Positions 27,557 to 36,857 of a stretch of 64,000 nt of DNA are shown one piece after another (the first letter of the stretch is position 1; each line of letters begins with the position of its first letter). Under the pieces are notes generated by a model. The model was not told where the DNA came from and did not search any database. It saw only the letters and a list, made by a program, of their open reading frames with translations. The stretch is from Nitrosomonas aestuarii (lineage in GTDB: Bacteria; Pseudomonadota; Gammaproteobacteria; Burkholderiales; Nitrosomonadaceae). The translations under genes and the position numbers were made by a program. The stretch spans positions 62,001 to 126,000 of the forward strand of contig NZ_QAAE01000007.1 in assembly GCF_003046585.1 (NCBI RefSeq), read 5' to 3'.

Positions 27557-28300
27557 TTATGCTCTGACAACCATTATTTCGCTGGCTTGTTGTGCATTAC
27601 GTTCCGCACTTTCAAGTACTTTCATATGCATATCAAACTGACGGGCAAGTGCAATCATGCTGACCATTTCGTGAACCAGATTAACATTGCTGCCTTCTAA
27701 CGCACCATTTACCAGGCTAACATTGGCATCGGCCAATGGAACAGTGCCATCTTTCATACGAAACAGACCATCAGGGCCTTTCATAAGCTGGTTTTCAGGC
27801 GGATCAACAAGCTTGATTCTGCCAACGATGGCCACTGTATTGGGTAGGGGTGTTATCGGTACAGCCGAAACTGTACCGTCTTTGGCAATGGTGATACGGT
27901 TATCCTGGGGGAGAGAGATGATTCCGGCATCACCTATAACATTAAATCCGTTATGTGTCTGCAAGATGCCGTTAGGGCCAACTTGCAGACTGCCATGACG
28001 TGTATAAGCTTCCTCTCCACCGGGCAATTGTACGGCGATCCAGCCTGAGCCGCGAATAGCGATATCAAGTTCACGGTCAGTTTGCTGGATAGGGCCGGGT
28101 GTAAAGTCCGCCCCTGTTGTGGAGTCTACAACAAAGGCACGTGTTGGCAGCCCATCACCATAAACTGGAACAGCGCGAAAGGCATTTGTTTCGGCACGAT
28201 ACCCCGTTGTTGCTGCATTGGCCAGATTGTGGGAAACAGTCGCTTTTTGATTCAGCGTATGTGCCGCACCGGTCATTGCTGTGTAGATTAAGCGATCCAT
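27557..28300 (-). CDS. flgF: Flagellar proximal rod protein FlgF
   Basis: Proximal rod protein, 247 residues. It begins MDRLIYTAMTGAAHTL with HNLANAATTGYRAE, the FlgF-type head. It ends VHEMVSMIALARQFDMHMKVL, the conserved C-terminal helix. It lies 14 bp after flgE in the transcript. Nothing unusual was seen. Confidence 0.95.
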   Translation of the reverse strand: MDRLIYTAMTGAAHTLNQKATVSHNLANAATTGYRAETNAFRAVPVYGDGLPTRAFVVDSTTGADFTPGPIQQTDRELDIAIRGSGWIAVQLPGGEEAYTRHGSLQVGPNGILQTHNGFNVIGDAGIISLPQDNRITIAKDGTVSAVPITPLPNTVAIVGRIKLVDPPENQLMKGPDGLFRMKDGTVPLADANVSLVNGALEGSNVNLVHEMVSMIALARQFDMHMKVLESAERNAQQASEIMVVRA

Positions 28301-28314
28301 AGTCTATTTACCTG

Positions 28315-29577
28315 TTAGAGGTTTACGAGTGTTTGTAAAATCGCATCTTGTGTTTCAATCGTTTTGGCGTTTGCCTGGTATGTTCGTTGCGTGGTTATCA
28401 TATTTACAAGCTCAGTCGTTAAATCCACATTTGAGCTTTCAACGGATGATGATTGAAGAACACCCATTGTGCCTGTTCTTGGCGCGCCCACCAGCGCTTG
28501 GCCGGAAGCCGGGGTTTCAGTCCACTGATTATTGCCAATTGGTGTTAAACCCTGGGGATTACTAAAGTTGGCTAATACGATTTGGCCGAGCGTTCTTGAT
28601 TCACCGTTTGTGTAGTTTCCGTTGACAAAACCATCGCCATCAATCGCAAAACCGGCAATACTGCCTGATGAATAGCCATCCTGACTTAAGGCGTTGACGC
28701 CAAATGAAGTGCCGAATTGCGTCGATCCTGTCAAATCCAAATCAAAATCCAGTGGCGAAGTGGCGCCTAATGCAGGGTCAATTGTTGCCAGATCAACAGA
28801 CACTGCAATCGGCGCTGCCGGCGCTGTTAAGTTGCCGTTACTGTCAAAAGTCAGTGCTTGAGAAGCGCCACCGCCCAGCGTTACGCCCACTGGCACCCCG
28901 GCGGGTGACGTTTCACCATCTACTGTGGCAAACATATCCCATGAATTCGCAGCATTTTTCTGGAAATATAATGAAAGAATATGTGTATTTCCTAAGCTAT
29001 CAAATATAGTTCCGGAAGTCGTACCATTGTATGTCGTCGGATCAGTCGCATCGAAGGCTGGCAGGGGTGCAGGTACAGCGACACGAGAATCTAGATTTAA
29101 CCCTGTACTAAAGGAAGAGGTTGGGTTAGGTGATAATGCAGCCGTAGAAATTCTTAAGTTTGTGGGATTGGCAGCCAGGATGTTGCCTGTAGCATCTGTG
29201 GAATAGCCGGTCAATTTCAGATTATTATTGTTAACAATAAAACCGCTGTCATCAATATGGAACTGGCCATTACGGCTGTAGGAAATCGCGCCATTGTCAT
29301 TCATGCGAAAAAAACCATTGCCATTAATTGCAATGTCTAACGGATTGTTAGTTTTTTCGACGGCTCCTTGGGAGAATTGCTGTGCAACATTTGATACTTT
29401 GGCACCTATGCCTATTTGATTGCCGCTTGAACCTGACAAAGAATGCGTGTAAATATCGCTAAATTGTGCATGTGCCTGTTTAAATCCGACTGTGTTGGCA
29501 TTTGCGACATTATTACCGATCACGTCAAGGCTTTTCGATGCTAAGTGAAGCCCGCTTAGTCCATGTTGAAAACCCAT
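28315..29577 (-). CDS. flgE: Flagellar hook protein FlgE
   Basis: Main hook subunit, 420 residues. The N terminus GFQHGLSGLHLASKSLDVIGNNVANANTVGFKQ and the C terminus TELVNMITTQRTYQANAKTIETQD are the D0 helices that stack in the hook core. The middle includes a FlgE D2-type segment (ATDPTTYNGTT, then VDGETSPAG). It follows flgD by 13 bp. Confidence 0.96.
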   Translation of the reverse strand: MGFQHGLSGLHLASKSLDVIGNNVANANTVGFKQAHAQFSDIYTHSLSGSSGNQIGIGAKVSNVAQQFSQGAVEKTNNPLDIAINGNGFFRMNDNGAISYSRNGQFHIDDSGFIVNNNNLKLTGYSTDATGNILAANPTNLRISTAALSPNPTSSFSTGLNLDSRVAVPAPLPAFDATDPTTYNGTTSGTIFDSLGNTHILSLYFQKNAANSWDMFATVDGETSPAGVPVGVTLGGGASQALTFDSNGNLTAPAAPIAVSVDLATIDPALGATSPLDFDLDLTGSTQFGTSFGVNALSQDGYSSGSIAGFAIDGDGFVNGNYTNGESRTLGQIVLANFSNPQGLTPIGNNQWTETPASGQALVGAPRTGTMGVLQSSSVESSNVDLTTELVNMITTQRTYQANAKTIETQDAILQTLVNL

Positions 29578-29590
29578 TATTTACTCCTTT

Positions 29591-30256
29591 TTAAAATATT
29601 TGTTTAATATCAGCCATGTTGATGAAACCAAGAGCTCCCATGTCTAGAATCGCATCATGTTTACCGGGAGAAACGCTTTTGACGAGACCTAATGCAAGTG
29701 GGTCGACAGTGATTTCGCGGTCACCCTGTTTTGCATTAATGGCAAAGCTATAGCTCCCATTGGCTGCATTGGCGCCACTATCGGTAACACCATCCCAAAT
29801 GAATGTGTTCACCCCAGATGGCTGTGGACCTAAATTAAGCGTATGTACAGCAACACCTGTACTGTCCAGAATAGTAACGCTTAAGTTATCAACAGATTGT
29901 GGCAATTCAAATCCACCGATGGCTGCATTATTTTCAAGTGATAACATTGATCCGGGGGCTAATGCATTGTGTCCGATCAGGTTGGCTGCCTCCATGGTGC
30001 GACTATCTTCAACACCTGCGAGTAGCTGTTCCAGCGTGTCGTTCAGCTTATCTATGCCTGTTACCGTACTGATTTGTGCCAGTTGACTGGTAACTTCTGC
30101 ATTATCAAGCGGGTTAAGGGGATCCTGGTTTTGCATCTGTGTAACAAGTAGTTTAAGAAACCGGTCCTGGGGATTATCAACACTATTTTTTTCAGACGCA
30201 GATTTGATGTTTGCTGTGGGAATTAGCTGGCTATTGGTTTCTTGAATTGAACTCAT
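29591..30256 (-). CDS. flgD: Flagellar hook-capping protein FlgD
   Basis: Scaffold that caps the growing hook. The ATG at 30256 has a GGAG ribosome site 10 bp upstream and gives 221 residues; the frame extends to 30280 inside flgC but that is less likely. Key phrase: DRFLKLLVTQMQNQDPLNPLDNAEVTSQLAQISTV across residues 33-68, then a FlgD tudor/Ig-like part (TFIWDGVTDSGANAANGSYSF). Confidence 0.94.
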   Translation of the reverse strand: MSSIQETNSQLIPTANIKSASEKNSVDNPQDRFLKLLVTQMQNQDPLNPLDNAEVTSQLAQISTVTGIDKLNDTLEQLLAGVEDSRTMEAANLIGHNALAPGSMLSLENNAAIGGFELPQSVDNLSVTILDSTGVAVHTLNLGPQPSGVNTFIWDGVTDSGANAANGSYSFAINAKQGDREITVDPLALGLVKSVSPGKHDAILDMGALGFINMADIKQIF

Positions 30257-30269
30257 GATTGCGTGACTC

Positions 30270-30674
30270 CTATTGTCCAATGGTGAGCGTTTTTTGCAAC
30301 AATGACTTGGTTGTATTCATCATATCGACATTATTTTGATAGGAACGCGATGCAGACATCATGTTGACCATTTCATCAACAATATTGACATTGGGTTTTA
30401 TGATGTAGCCGTCCTCGCCTGCCAGAGGGTGGTTTGGTTCAAAAACCTTTTTCATTGGCGATGCATCATGTACGACACCAGCTACTTTGACGCCACTTGC
30501 ACCATTCGCGTCCGTTTTTAACGTACTGAAAACAACTTGACGACCGCGATAAGGCTCGCCAGAGGAATTTGTAACGCTGTCAGCATTAGAAAGATTACTG
30601 GCGACTACATTTAAACGCTGAGATTGTGCGGTCATTGCAGAACTTGCAATATTAAATACATTAAATAATGACAT
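30270..30674 (-). CDS. flgC: Flagellar proximal rod protein FlgC
   Basis: Proximal rod subunit, 134 residues, full length. Signature SAMTAQSQRLNVVASNLSNADS near the start, then GEPYRGRQVVF, and the C-terminal NMMSASRSYQNNVDMMNTTKSLLQKTL. It lies 2 bp after flgB on the transcript, so the two are translated together. Confidence 0.95.
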   Translation of the reverse strand: MSLFNVFNIASSAMTAQSQRLNVVASNLSNADSVTNSSGEPYRGRQVVFSTLKTDANGASGVKVAGVVHDASPMKKVFEPNHPLAGEDGYIIKPNVNIVDEMVNMMSASRSYQNNVDMMNTTKSLLQKTLTIGQ

Positions 30675-30676
30675 GA

Positions 30677-31081
30677 TTATCGCTCCTGAATTGCGGACAT
30701 TAGGTTTCTGAATTGACCACTGATAAAGGTTAAACTTGCATCGTATTTGATTGAATTATCAGCAAAGCGGGTGCGCTCTGAGTCCATATCAACCGTGTTT
30801 CCGTCCGCACTGGGTTGGAGAGGAACGCGATACAGAGTATTGTTACTGATACCATTACCCTTATTTGTGCTGATATGCATCGATGAAGTTGTGGTGAGTG
30901 TTGTTGCTTTTGCTTTGGATGAAAGCGTTTCCTGCAACACGCTCGAGAAGTCGATATCCTTAGCCTTGAACTGAGGTGTGTCTGCATTGGCAATATTGCT
31001 GGCAAGTATTTCTTGCCTGGCTGCGCGCAGACTGAGTGCTTGTTGATGAAAGTTTACTGTTTTGTCTAACTTATTGATCAT
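30677..31081 (-). CDS. flgB: Flagellar proximal rod protein FlgB
   Basis: First rod subunit and first gene of the flgBCDEFGHIJKL operon. It has 134 residues with AARQEILASNIANADTPQFKAKDIDF near the N terminus and the C-terminal ASLTFISGQFRNLMSAIQE helix. It is divergent from flgA; the intergenic region contains a sigma-54-like site oriented toward flgB. Confidence 0.94.
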   Translation of the reverse strand: MINKLDKTVNFHQQALSLRAARQEILASNIANADTPQFKAKDIDFSSVLQETLSSKAKATTLTTTSSMHISTNKGNGISNNTLYRVPLQPSADGNTVDMDSERTRFADNSIKYDASLTFISGQFRNLMSAIQER

Positions 31082-31116
31082 TTGAATTCCTGAGTTAAAT
31101 GTTCCATCTCAATTTA

Positions 31117-31134
31117 TGCATTTTGTGTGCCAAC
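31117..31134 (-). promoter_or_regulatory. Sigma-54-like -24/-12 promoter before flgB
   Basis: On the minus strand the sequence TTGGCACACAAAATGCA matches the RpoN consensus TGGCAC-N5-TTGCA at every position but one, with the essential GG and GC 12 bp apart. It lies about 40 bp before the flgB ATG. Sigma-54 control of rod/hook operons is known in other proteobacteria with an FleQ/FlrC-type cascade. Confidence 0.6.
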
Positions 31135-31289
31135 TATGCTATTGCATAAATGCCACTAATAAATGCACGAAAAGAACAGGAAATTACCGCTAGCTCAAAA
31201 TTCTAAGATCACTTTTTATATTTAATATATCGTCTTGATGGCAATAATTGCCGAATGCGGCAAGAAGCGGCAAGAACATTTAGGAAAAT

Positions 31290-32009
31290 ATGATGCGGTG
31301 CTATATATTAAAATTATCGGTTTTTTTGATGTTTGCAAAATTTGCAGTGCCAGTATTTGCAGAAAATCATCGTTTGTTATCGCAATATCAGGAAATACCT
31401 TTAATACAGAAAGCGGTTGAAGAGTTTATTTACAGTCACTCAGTCAGTCCATCGGGCGAAGTAAAAGCTGAAGTTGGTCAGATCGATAAGCGTATTACAT
31501 TGCCAAAGTGTGCAAGGCTTGAGCCTTTTATGCCGCCTGGCAGCCGATTATGGGGAAAAACTTCGGTAGGCGTGCGTTGTAATGAACATGTATCTTGGAC
31601 AATATATGTACAAGCGGAAGTCAAGGTCATGGCGAATGTTTTGCATATTGCACGCCCTGTAACACGTGATCAAACGATTGATTACGGAGATATTGCGCTG
31701 CAGATTGTCAATTTGACTCAGATGCCTGAAGGCGTTCTTACCGAGTATATGCAGGCTGTTGGGAAGATTGCAGTGATGAACCTGCCATCAGGGCAGCCTC
31801 TACGTGGGAATATGTTGCGGGCACCCTATGTCATTTTGCGAGGGCAGAATGTAAAATTGCAAGTAAAGGGGCAAGGCTTTAGCGTAAGTTCGGAAGGCCA
31901 GGCACTGGCGGATGCAGCCGAAGGGCAGGTTGTTCAAGTACGCAATCCATCTGGCCGTATTATAAGCGGTTTTGCAAGACATAATTCTATTGTGGAGGTA
32001 AACCCATAA
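31290..32009 (+). CDS. flgA: Flagellar P-ring assembly chaperone FlgA
   Basis: Periplasmic chaperone for P-ring polymerisation, 239 residues. It has a signal peptide (residues 1-23, ending VFA), then an SAF-like domain: ARPVTRDQTIDYGDIALQIV, the loop LPSGQPLRGNMLRAPYVILRGQNVKL, and the end VQVRNPSGRIISGFARHNSIVEV. It is divergent from flgB and has an AGGAAA ribosome site. Genes flgM and flgN, which often follow flgA, are not here; a MITE-like repeat and a biosynthetic operon come next. Confidence 0.92.
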   Translation: MMRCYILKLSVFLMFAKFAVPVFAENHRLLSQYQEIPLIQKAVEEFIYSHSVSPSGEVKAEVGQIDKRITLPKCARLEPFMPPGSRLWGKTSVGVRCNEHVSWTIYVQAEVKVMANVLHIARPVTRDQTIDYGDIALQIVNLTQMPEGVLTEYMQAVGKIAVMNLPSGQPLRGNMLRAPYVILRGQNVKLQVKGQGFSVSSEGQALADAAEGQVVQVRNPSGRIISGFARHNSIVEVNP

Positions 32010-32108
32010 GGCACAAGCAGATCTGATTGCTTATCTGTATGGTTTATTTTTTTGTTATAGCGTTAAAATAATAAATTGAAATTGATTTCGTTCGTATATG
32101 ATGATTTG

Positions 32109-32251
32109 ACAGTCTGTTGAAAACTATCTGGGTTGCCGCTGTGACGTTGAAACAGGCTCAGAAGGCCTATTTATCAGATATAACTGGTTTTTTGCATAAT
32201 TATGTCTTGTGTCTTGCATTGCCTGTCTCGAGAATTTTTTTAACGTCCTGT
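32109..32251. repeat. MITE-like dispersed repeat, copy 2
   Basis: Second member of the family at 14799-14924. It begins ACAGTCTGTTGAAAACTA and ends with the imperfect complement TTTTTTTAACGTCCTGT. Interior blocks TATCTG, GACGTTGAAACAGGCTCA and TTGCATTGCCTGTCTCGA align with copy 1. It is noncoding and lies between flgA and the ACP operon. Confidence 0.65.
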
Positions 32252-32303
32252 TAATATAAAAAAATTTTGATTAAATTGTTATGAAAATTGGAAGATTCAA
32301 ACC

Positions 32304-32552
32304 ATGAGCCAAGACAAAGCAGCAATATTTGATCAGCTAGCGCTGATTTTCCAAGATACCTTTATTGAAAACAGCTGCACTTTTTCAATTGATACGACCA
32401 GAGATGATGTAGAAGAATGGGACAGTTTAAGTCATATAAGATTGTTGACTGCCATTGAAGCAGGTTTTGGTATCCAGTTTGATCTGGATGAAATCGGAAA
32501 TATGACGGATGTGGCTACTATTGTAGATCTTCTACATGAGAAATTAAAATGA
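32304..32552 (+). CDS. Acyl carrier protein (first)
   Basis: An 82-residue carrier protein. S41 in EWDSLSH is the predicted phosphopantetheine site. The sequence is the acidic four-helix type with ETFGI-like helix III (AIEAGFGIQFDLDEI). It is not the housekeeping AcpP, which has DSLDTVE. It is the first gene of an operon with an FkbH-like protein, so it probably holds the acyl or glyceryl unit used by that protein. The gene starts 52 bp after the MITE-like repeat. Confidence 0.9.
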   Translation: MSQDKAAIFDQLALIFQDTFIENSCTFSIDTTRDDVEEWDSLSHIRLLTAIEAGFGIQFDLDEIGNMTDVATIVDLLHEKLK

Positions 32553-32573
32553 TGGTTTTTTCTGTATTTTCTC

Positions 32574-34469
32574 ATGCATGATCTTCCCTGGTTACTCAAG
32601 CCCGCAGACGATTTTAATGAGCGTTGCGCGCAATTAGCAGATAGCCTGTCACCTGTCGATGAAGTGCTCGCGTTAGCTAATGCTGCATTATCTGTTAATC
32701 AGTCTAATCGGTTATATCGTGCACTACAAAAATTAAGTGCTGAAACACGTGCTGTATTATCCGGTACCTTGACGCCATTTAGATTGGGTATCGCGAGTAA
32801 TGGCACTATGGATTTGATGATACCGTCAATGGTAACAGCAGCCATTCGAAATGGTATAGATCTTGAAGTAATTACTGCAGATTTTGGGCAAGTGGCGCAA
32901 GAGGCATTTGATCCGGTTTCTAAACTCAACCAGTCGCATCTGGATGCTGTTTTGCTCGCTCTTGACTATCGTGCTTATCCAATTTTTGCCGGTGAATTCA
33001 GCAGCTCCAATGAAAAATCCCTAAGTAATGAAGCATTGGGTTACTTACAACAAATACGAGAATCGTTCACAAATTACGGTGGCATGATCTGTATCACGCA
33101 AACTTTGGCTTGTCCACCTTACGAATTAAGTGGAAATTTTGATGCCCAGCTTGATGGCATGCTGCGTAGGGCGCTATCAGAATTTAATTTTGCATTGACA
33201 GAAGACGTAAGAACGTGTGCCGATGTTATGCTTGATATAGCTGCATTGGCGAATATGGTCGGTGTAAATCAATGGTTCGATGAGAGACAATGGTATATGT
33301 CAAGAGTGCCGATGGCCAATACTTTTATCCCGCTTTATACCGAATATCTAACAAAATTGATTGCTGCATTACGTGGAAAAAGCAAAAAATGTCTGGTTCT
33401 CGATCTTGACAATACTCTGTGGGGCGGAGTAATTGGCGATGATGGACTCGAAGGAATTCAGGTCGGACAGGGGCACCCGGTGGGTGAAGCGTTTTTGGCT
33501 GTTCAGCAGTGGGTAAAGGCACTTAAAGATCTGGGAATCATTATTACGATATGTTCCAAGAATGAAAAAAACATAGCACTGGAAGCATTTAACAAACATT
33601 CGGGTATGTTGCTTGAGGAAGACGATATTGCTGTTTTTATTGCAAATTGGAACGATAAGGCGTCAAATATTCGACAAATAGCAGAAATACTGAACATTGG
33701 CCTTGATGCGATGGTATTTGTCGACGATAATCCGGCCGAACGAGAAATTATACGAACGATGATACCTGAAATCAGTGTCCCGGAGTTACCAAAAGATCCT
33801 TCGCAATTTTTGCGCATATTATGTGCGGCACGTTATTTTGAAAAAATAGACTTTACCGATGACGATGCACAACGCAGTGCGCAGTATAAAAGCAATCTTC
33901 GGCGTCAGGAAATGCTGCAAACTACTCCCAATCTGACGGAGTATCTGGCTTCATTGGAGATGCACATCCGTTTTGTACCTTTTGATGAAATGGGCCGTAA
34001 GCGGATTGTGCAATTGATTAATAAAACAAACCAGTTTAATTTGACTACACGTCGTTACACAGAAGCTGACGTATTGGAGTTCGAAAAATCTGATCACTTT
34101 GTAACTTTGCAAGTACATTTGCAAGATAAGTTTGGTGATAATGGTATGGTTTGCGTTGTTATTTGCAAAGTTTACGATGATCATTGGGAAATCGACACCT
34201 GGTTGATGAGTTGCCGCGTTATTAAGCGCAGGGTAGAAGAGGCTGTGTGCGATGAGATAGTTGCACTTGCTCGTTCGTACGGTATCAATAAATTACGTGG
34301 TTTTTATCGTCCTACTGAAAAAAACAAGCTGGTAAAAGAACATTATCATAAACTTGGATTTGAGTTGATCAACTCAAGTGATTCTGAAGAAGTCTGGGAG
34401 CTTCTGACAGATCGATATCACATGAAAAATCCTCCCTTGAATATAGAAAAATCATCTTTAATCAGATGA
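32574..34469 (+). CDS. FkbH-like HAD-IIIC phosphatase/acyltransferase
   Basis: A 631-residue protein of the FkbH/EryCIII-like class. Residues about 60-260 resemble the SGNH-like part. Residues about 270-420 form a HAD-IIIC domain with DLDNTLWGGVIGDDG (277-291, nucleophile D277) and VFVDDNPAERE. Residues about 450-620 are a GNAT-like domain (NKTNQFNLTTRRYTEADV). FkbH proteins load 1,3-bisphosphoglycerate-derived glyceryl units onto ACPs. It lies 21 bp after the first ACP gene, its likely partner. The product of the pathway is unknown. Confidence 0.85.
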   Translation: MHDLPWLLKPADDFNERCAQLADSLSPVDEVLALANAALSVNQSNRLYRALQKLSAETRAVLSGTLTPFRLGIASNGTMDLMIPSMVTAAIRNGIDLEVITADFGQVAQEAFDPVSKLNQSHLDAVLLALDYRAYPIFAGEFSSSNEKSLSNEALGYLQQIRESFTNYGGMICITQTLACPPYELSGNFDAQLDGMLRRALSEFNFALTEDVRTCADVMLDIAALANMVGVNQWFDERQWYMSRVPMANTFIPLYTEYLTKLIAALRGKSKKCLVLDLDNTLWGGVIGDDGLEGIQVGQGHPVGEAFLAVQQWVKALKDLGIIITICSKNEKNIALEAFNKHSGMLLEEDDIAVFIANWNDKASNIRQIAEILNIGLDAMVFVDDNPAEREIIRTMIPEISVPELPKDPSQFLRILCAARYFEKIDFTDDDAQRSAQYKSNLRRQEMLQTTPNLTEYLASLEMHIRFVPFDEMGRKRIVQLINKTNQFNLTTRRYTEADVLEFEKSDHFVTLQVHLQDKFGDNGMVCVVICKVYDDHWEIDTWLMSCRVIKRRVEEAVCDEIVALARSYGINKLRGFYRPTEKNKLVKEHYHKLGFELINSSDSEEVWELLTDRYHMKNPPLNIEKSSLIR

Positions 34470-34483
34470 ATGGTGGTTAGTTA

Positions 34484-35947
34484 ATGACGATGAGTTGGAA
34501 TAAAATTGGAGCATTTCAGGTTGATCATGCGACTAGCTGTCGGTTTGCACAGGCGTCGGGTGATTTTAATCCTTTACATGTTGATTCCATTCTTGCACGT
34601 CGCTACCAATTTGGCTCAACTGTGATACATGGTGTTTGCGGTGTCTTTAAAGCACTCGATCTTCTATGTGGGCATTTAGGTTGTCCGGTATCAATCGCTT
34701 CTATAAAGGTTCAATTCACCAGGCCCATTTTGCCTAATGACAACGTAGAAGTTGTCATGCATCAATCCGCGGCGCACGCCCTGAAGCTCAGATTGTTAGT
34801 TCATGGGAAACGTGCGCAGGATATTGATCTGATATGGATGGGAGACTCTGACAAAAAGTCAGAGATGCCAAAGTATATCTCGATTCCGGTAAACAGGCCT
34901 CAACCTGTAGACTTACAGTTTGAAGATGCGACGGCTTTGGAAAGCCAGTTTAATCTTGTGTGGGATCCAGATTCAATACAATCGTTGTTTCCGCATGTTA
35001 AAAAGTATTTACCAGACAATCAGTCTGCTGTATTACTGGGTTTGACCAACATTGTGGGTATGCAGTGCCCTGGATTGCATTCTGTTTTTGCCGGATTTAA
35101 TGTTCATTTTGTCCAGAATGAATCTTCCAGTGACGCAAAAATGCATTTTAAAGTAATCCGTAGCGATAGCCGTTTTTCAATGGTGACCATTGGCATATCG
35201 CATAATAAAGCGAGTGGCGAAATCACTGCGCTTTTTCGACCCAAACCGATTTCTCAGGAGAAATACACAGAATTCCAGGCACTTGTGTCAAAAGATCAGT
35301 TTGCAGGTCAAATAGCGCTTATCATAGGAGGATCGCGTGGTATTGGTGAGGTTGTGGCTAAATTAATTGCGGCAGGCGGTGGTCATTCTGTAATTACTTA
35401 TCATCAGGGAAAGGACGATGCGGCCAGAATCGTCAATGAAATCCGGTCTCATGGCGGAAAATGCGATACAATTTCATATAATGTCTTATCCTCTGCGGAA
35501 TCAGACATTACGAGCTGTTTTCCGGGCAAACGTATAACGCATATTTACTACTTTGCATCTCCATTGATTGAGAAAGGGGATCATCTAATTTGGGATGATG
35601 CAATTTTTCAGAAATTCTGCAGCTATTATATAAATGGTTTTGTTAATCTCATTGAAAAATTTCTATCTGATGTTGCATACAGTAGAAATTTTTTAACTGT
35701 TTTTACTCCTTCTACAATTTTTCTGGAACAACCTCAAAAGGGGTTTAATGAATATATTGCATCAAAGGCTGCGGTTGAAGCTTTAGTGCGGCAACTGGCT
35801 GCCAAGTATTCTGGCTGGGTATTTTGCGCGCCAAGACTGCCGAGAATGTTGACAGACCAAACCAGCGGTCTGGGTACCGATTCGACGCAGAACACAACTG
35901 AAGTTATGCTGGATGCACTTAACTTGATGAATTGTTTATCCCGTTAG
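34484..35947 (+). CDS. MaoC-like hot-dog / SDR fusion protein
   Basis: A 487-residue fusion. Residues about 10-115 are a MaoC-type dehydratase domain with the hydratase motif FAQASGDFNPLHVD (21-34) and FGSTVIHG. Residues about 150-255 look like a second hot-dog fold without clear catalytic residues. Residues about 275-487 are a short-chain dehydrogenase with GGSRGIG (282-288) and YIASK (424-428, Tyr/Lys catalytic pair). Such fusions handle beta-hydroxyacyl or beta-ketoacyl groups bound to an ACP or CoA. It lies between the FkbH-like gene and an acetyltransferase-like gene in one operon. Confidence 0.8.
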   Translation: MTMSWNKIGAFQVDHATSCRFAQASGDFNPLHVDSILARRYQFGSTVIHGVCGVFKALDLLCGHLGCPVSIASIKVQFTRPILPNDNVEVVMHQSAAHALKLRLLVHGKRAQDIDLIWMGDSDKKSEMPKYISIPVNRPQPVDLQFEDATALESQFNLVWDPDSIQSLFPHVKKYLPDNQSAVLLGLTNIVGMQCPGLHSVFAGFNVHFVQNESSSDAKMHFKVIRSDSRFSMVTIGISHNKASGEITALFRPKPISQEKYTEFQALVSKDQFAGQIALIIGGSRGIGEVVAKLIAAGGGHSVITYHQGKDDAARIVNEIRSHGGKCDTISYNVLSSAESDITSCFPGKRITHIYYFASPLIEKGDHLIWDDAIFQKFCSYYINGFVNLIEKFLSDVAYSRNFLTVFTPSTIFLEQPQKGFNEYIASKAAVEALVRQLAAKYSGWVFCAPRLPRMLTDQTSGLGTDSTQNTTEVMLDALNLMNCLSR

Positions 35948-35950
35948 AAA

Positions 35951-36832
35951 ATGACAAATGATCGATTAATTACCGATAAAACAATGGTGACTGCAATTAC
36001 TCATCATGATCTTGATGAGGTAGCCGGGTTTTTGCATCATCATATGAATAGTCGTTTTACACAGCAGGAATGGAAACAGGGTATCAGTAAGTCATGGCTG
36101 CCTGATGCGCCTAATTTTGGCTTCATGCTAAGATGTAATTCGCAAATTGTAGGTACCTTATGCGCTATTTATTCTGAACAAAATATAGCAGGTTGTTTGA
36201 AACGATTTTGTAATCCACATAGTTGGTGTGTACTATCCGATTTTCGTACGCGCAGTATTGATCTGGTGTTGTCGCTGATACGTCAGGAAGGATACACATA
36301 TACTATGTTTTCACCTAATAAAGATGGGATTGAGATTTTCAAGTATTTAAAATTCAAACCGTTAGATGATCAGATCTTAATATTTTTAAATATGCCTTCA
36401 CTGCTTGGGGCCGGGAAGATCCCGAGTCTACAGAGTTTTAAGCAAATTAAGGCATTATTACCGGAGCATGCTACACAACATTATGTGGATCACATTGATT
36501 TTCCCTGGCTTAATTTCATGTTTTTTAACGAACGGGACCGATACGGGTTTTTAATTTTTAAAAAACAACGTTATAAAAGACTGGCCAGTGCATGGATTAT
36601 GTATGTGAGTGATGCCGCTTTATTTTGTCAGTGTTGGCCTGCTATACGGACGCATTTACTTATTAAACATGGTCTGTTTACCAGCAAAATTGAAGCACGT
36701 TTATTAGAAAACATTCGGATGAAAACATGGCTAGATCCGGAACAGGGTGCTCGAAAGTTTTTTTTGAGTAAGGAACTGTCAGCCGATAGCATTCATAATT
36801 TATACAGTGAATTAGTAACACTGGATCTATAA
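35951..36832 (+). CDS. GNAT-like acyltransferase of unknown substrate
   Basis: A 293-residue protein beginning with a GNAT-like half: AITHHDLDEVAGFLHHHM, FGFMLRCNSQIVGTLCAIYSEQ near residue 57, then GIEIFKYLKFKPLDDQILIF near 128. The C-terminal half has no recognised domain. An in-frame ATG at residue 12 may be the true start. It begins 3 bp after the MaoC-SDR stop, so it belongs to the same operon and may transfer the ACP-bound group. Its substrate is not known. Confidence 0.6.
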   Translation: MTNDRLITDKTMVTAITHHDLDEVAGFLHHHMNSRFTQQEWKQGISKSWLPDAPNFGFMLRCNSQIVGTLCAIYSEQNIAGCLKRFCNPHSWCVLSDFRTRSIDLVLSLIRQEGYTYTMFSPNKDGIEIFKYLKFKPLDDQILIFLNMPSLLGAGKIPSLQSFKQIKALLPEHATQHYVDHIDFPWLNFMFFNERDRYGFLIFKKQRYKRLASAWIMYVSDAALFCQCWPAIRTHLLIKHGLFTSKIEARLLENIRMKTWLDPEQGARKFFLSKELSADSIHNLYSELVTLDL

Positions 36833-36857
36833 TCTTTGTAAGAACTCAATCAAAAAA

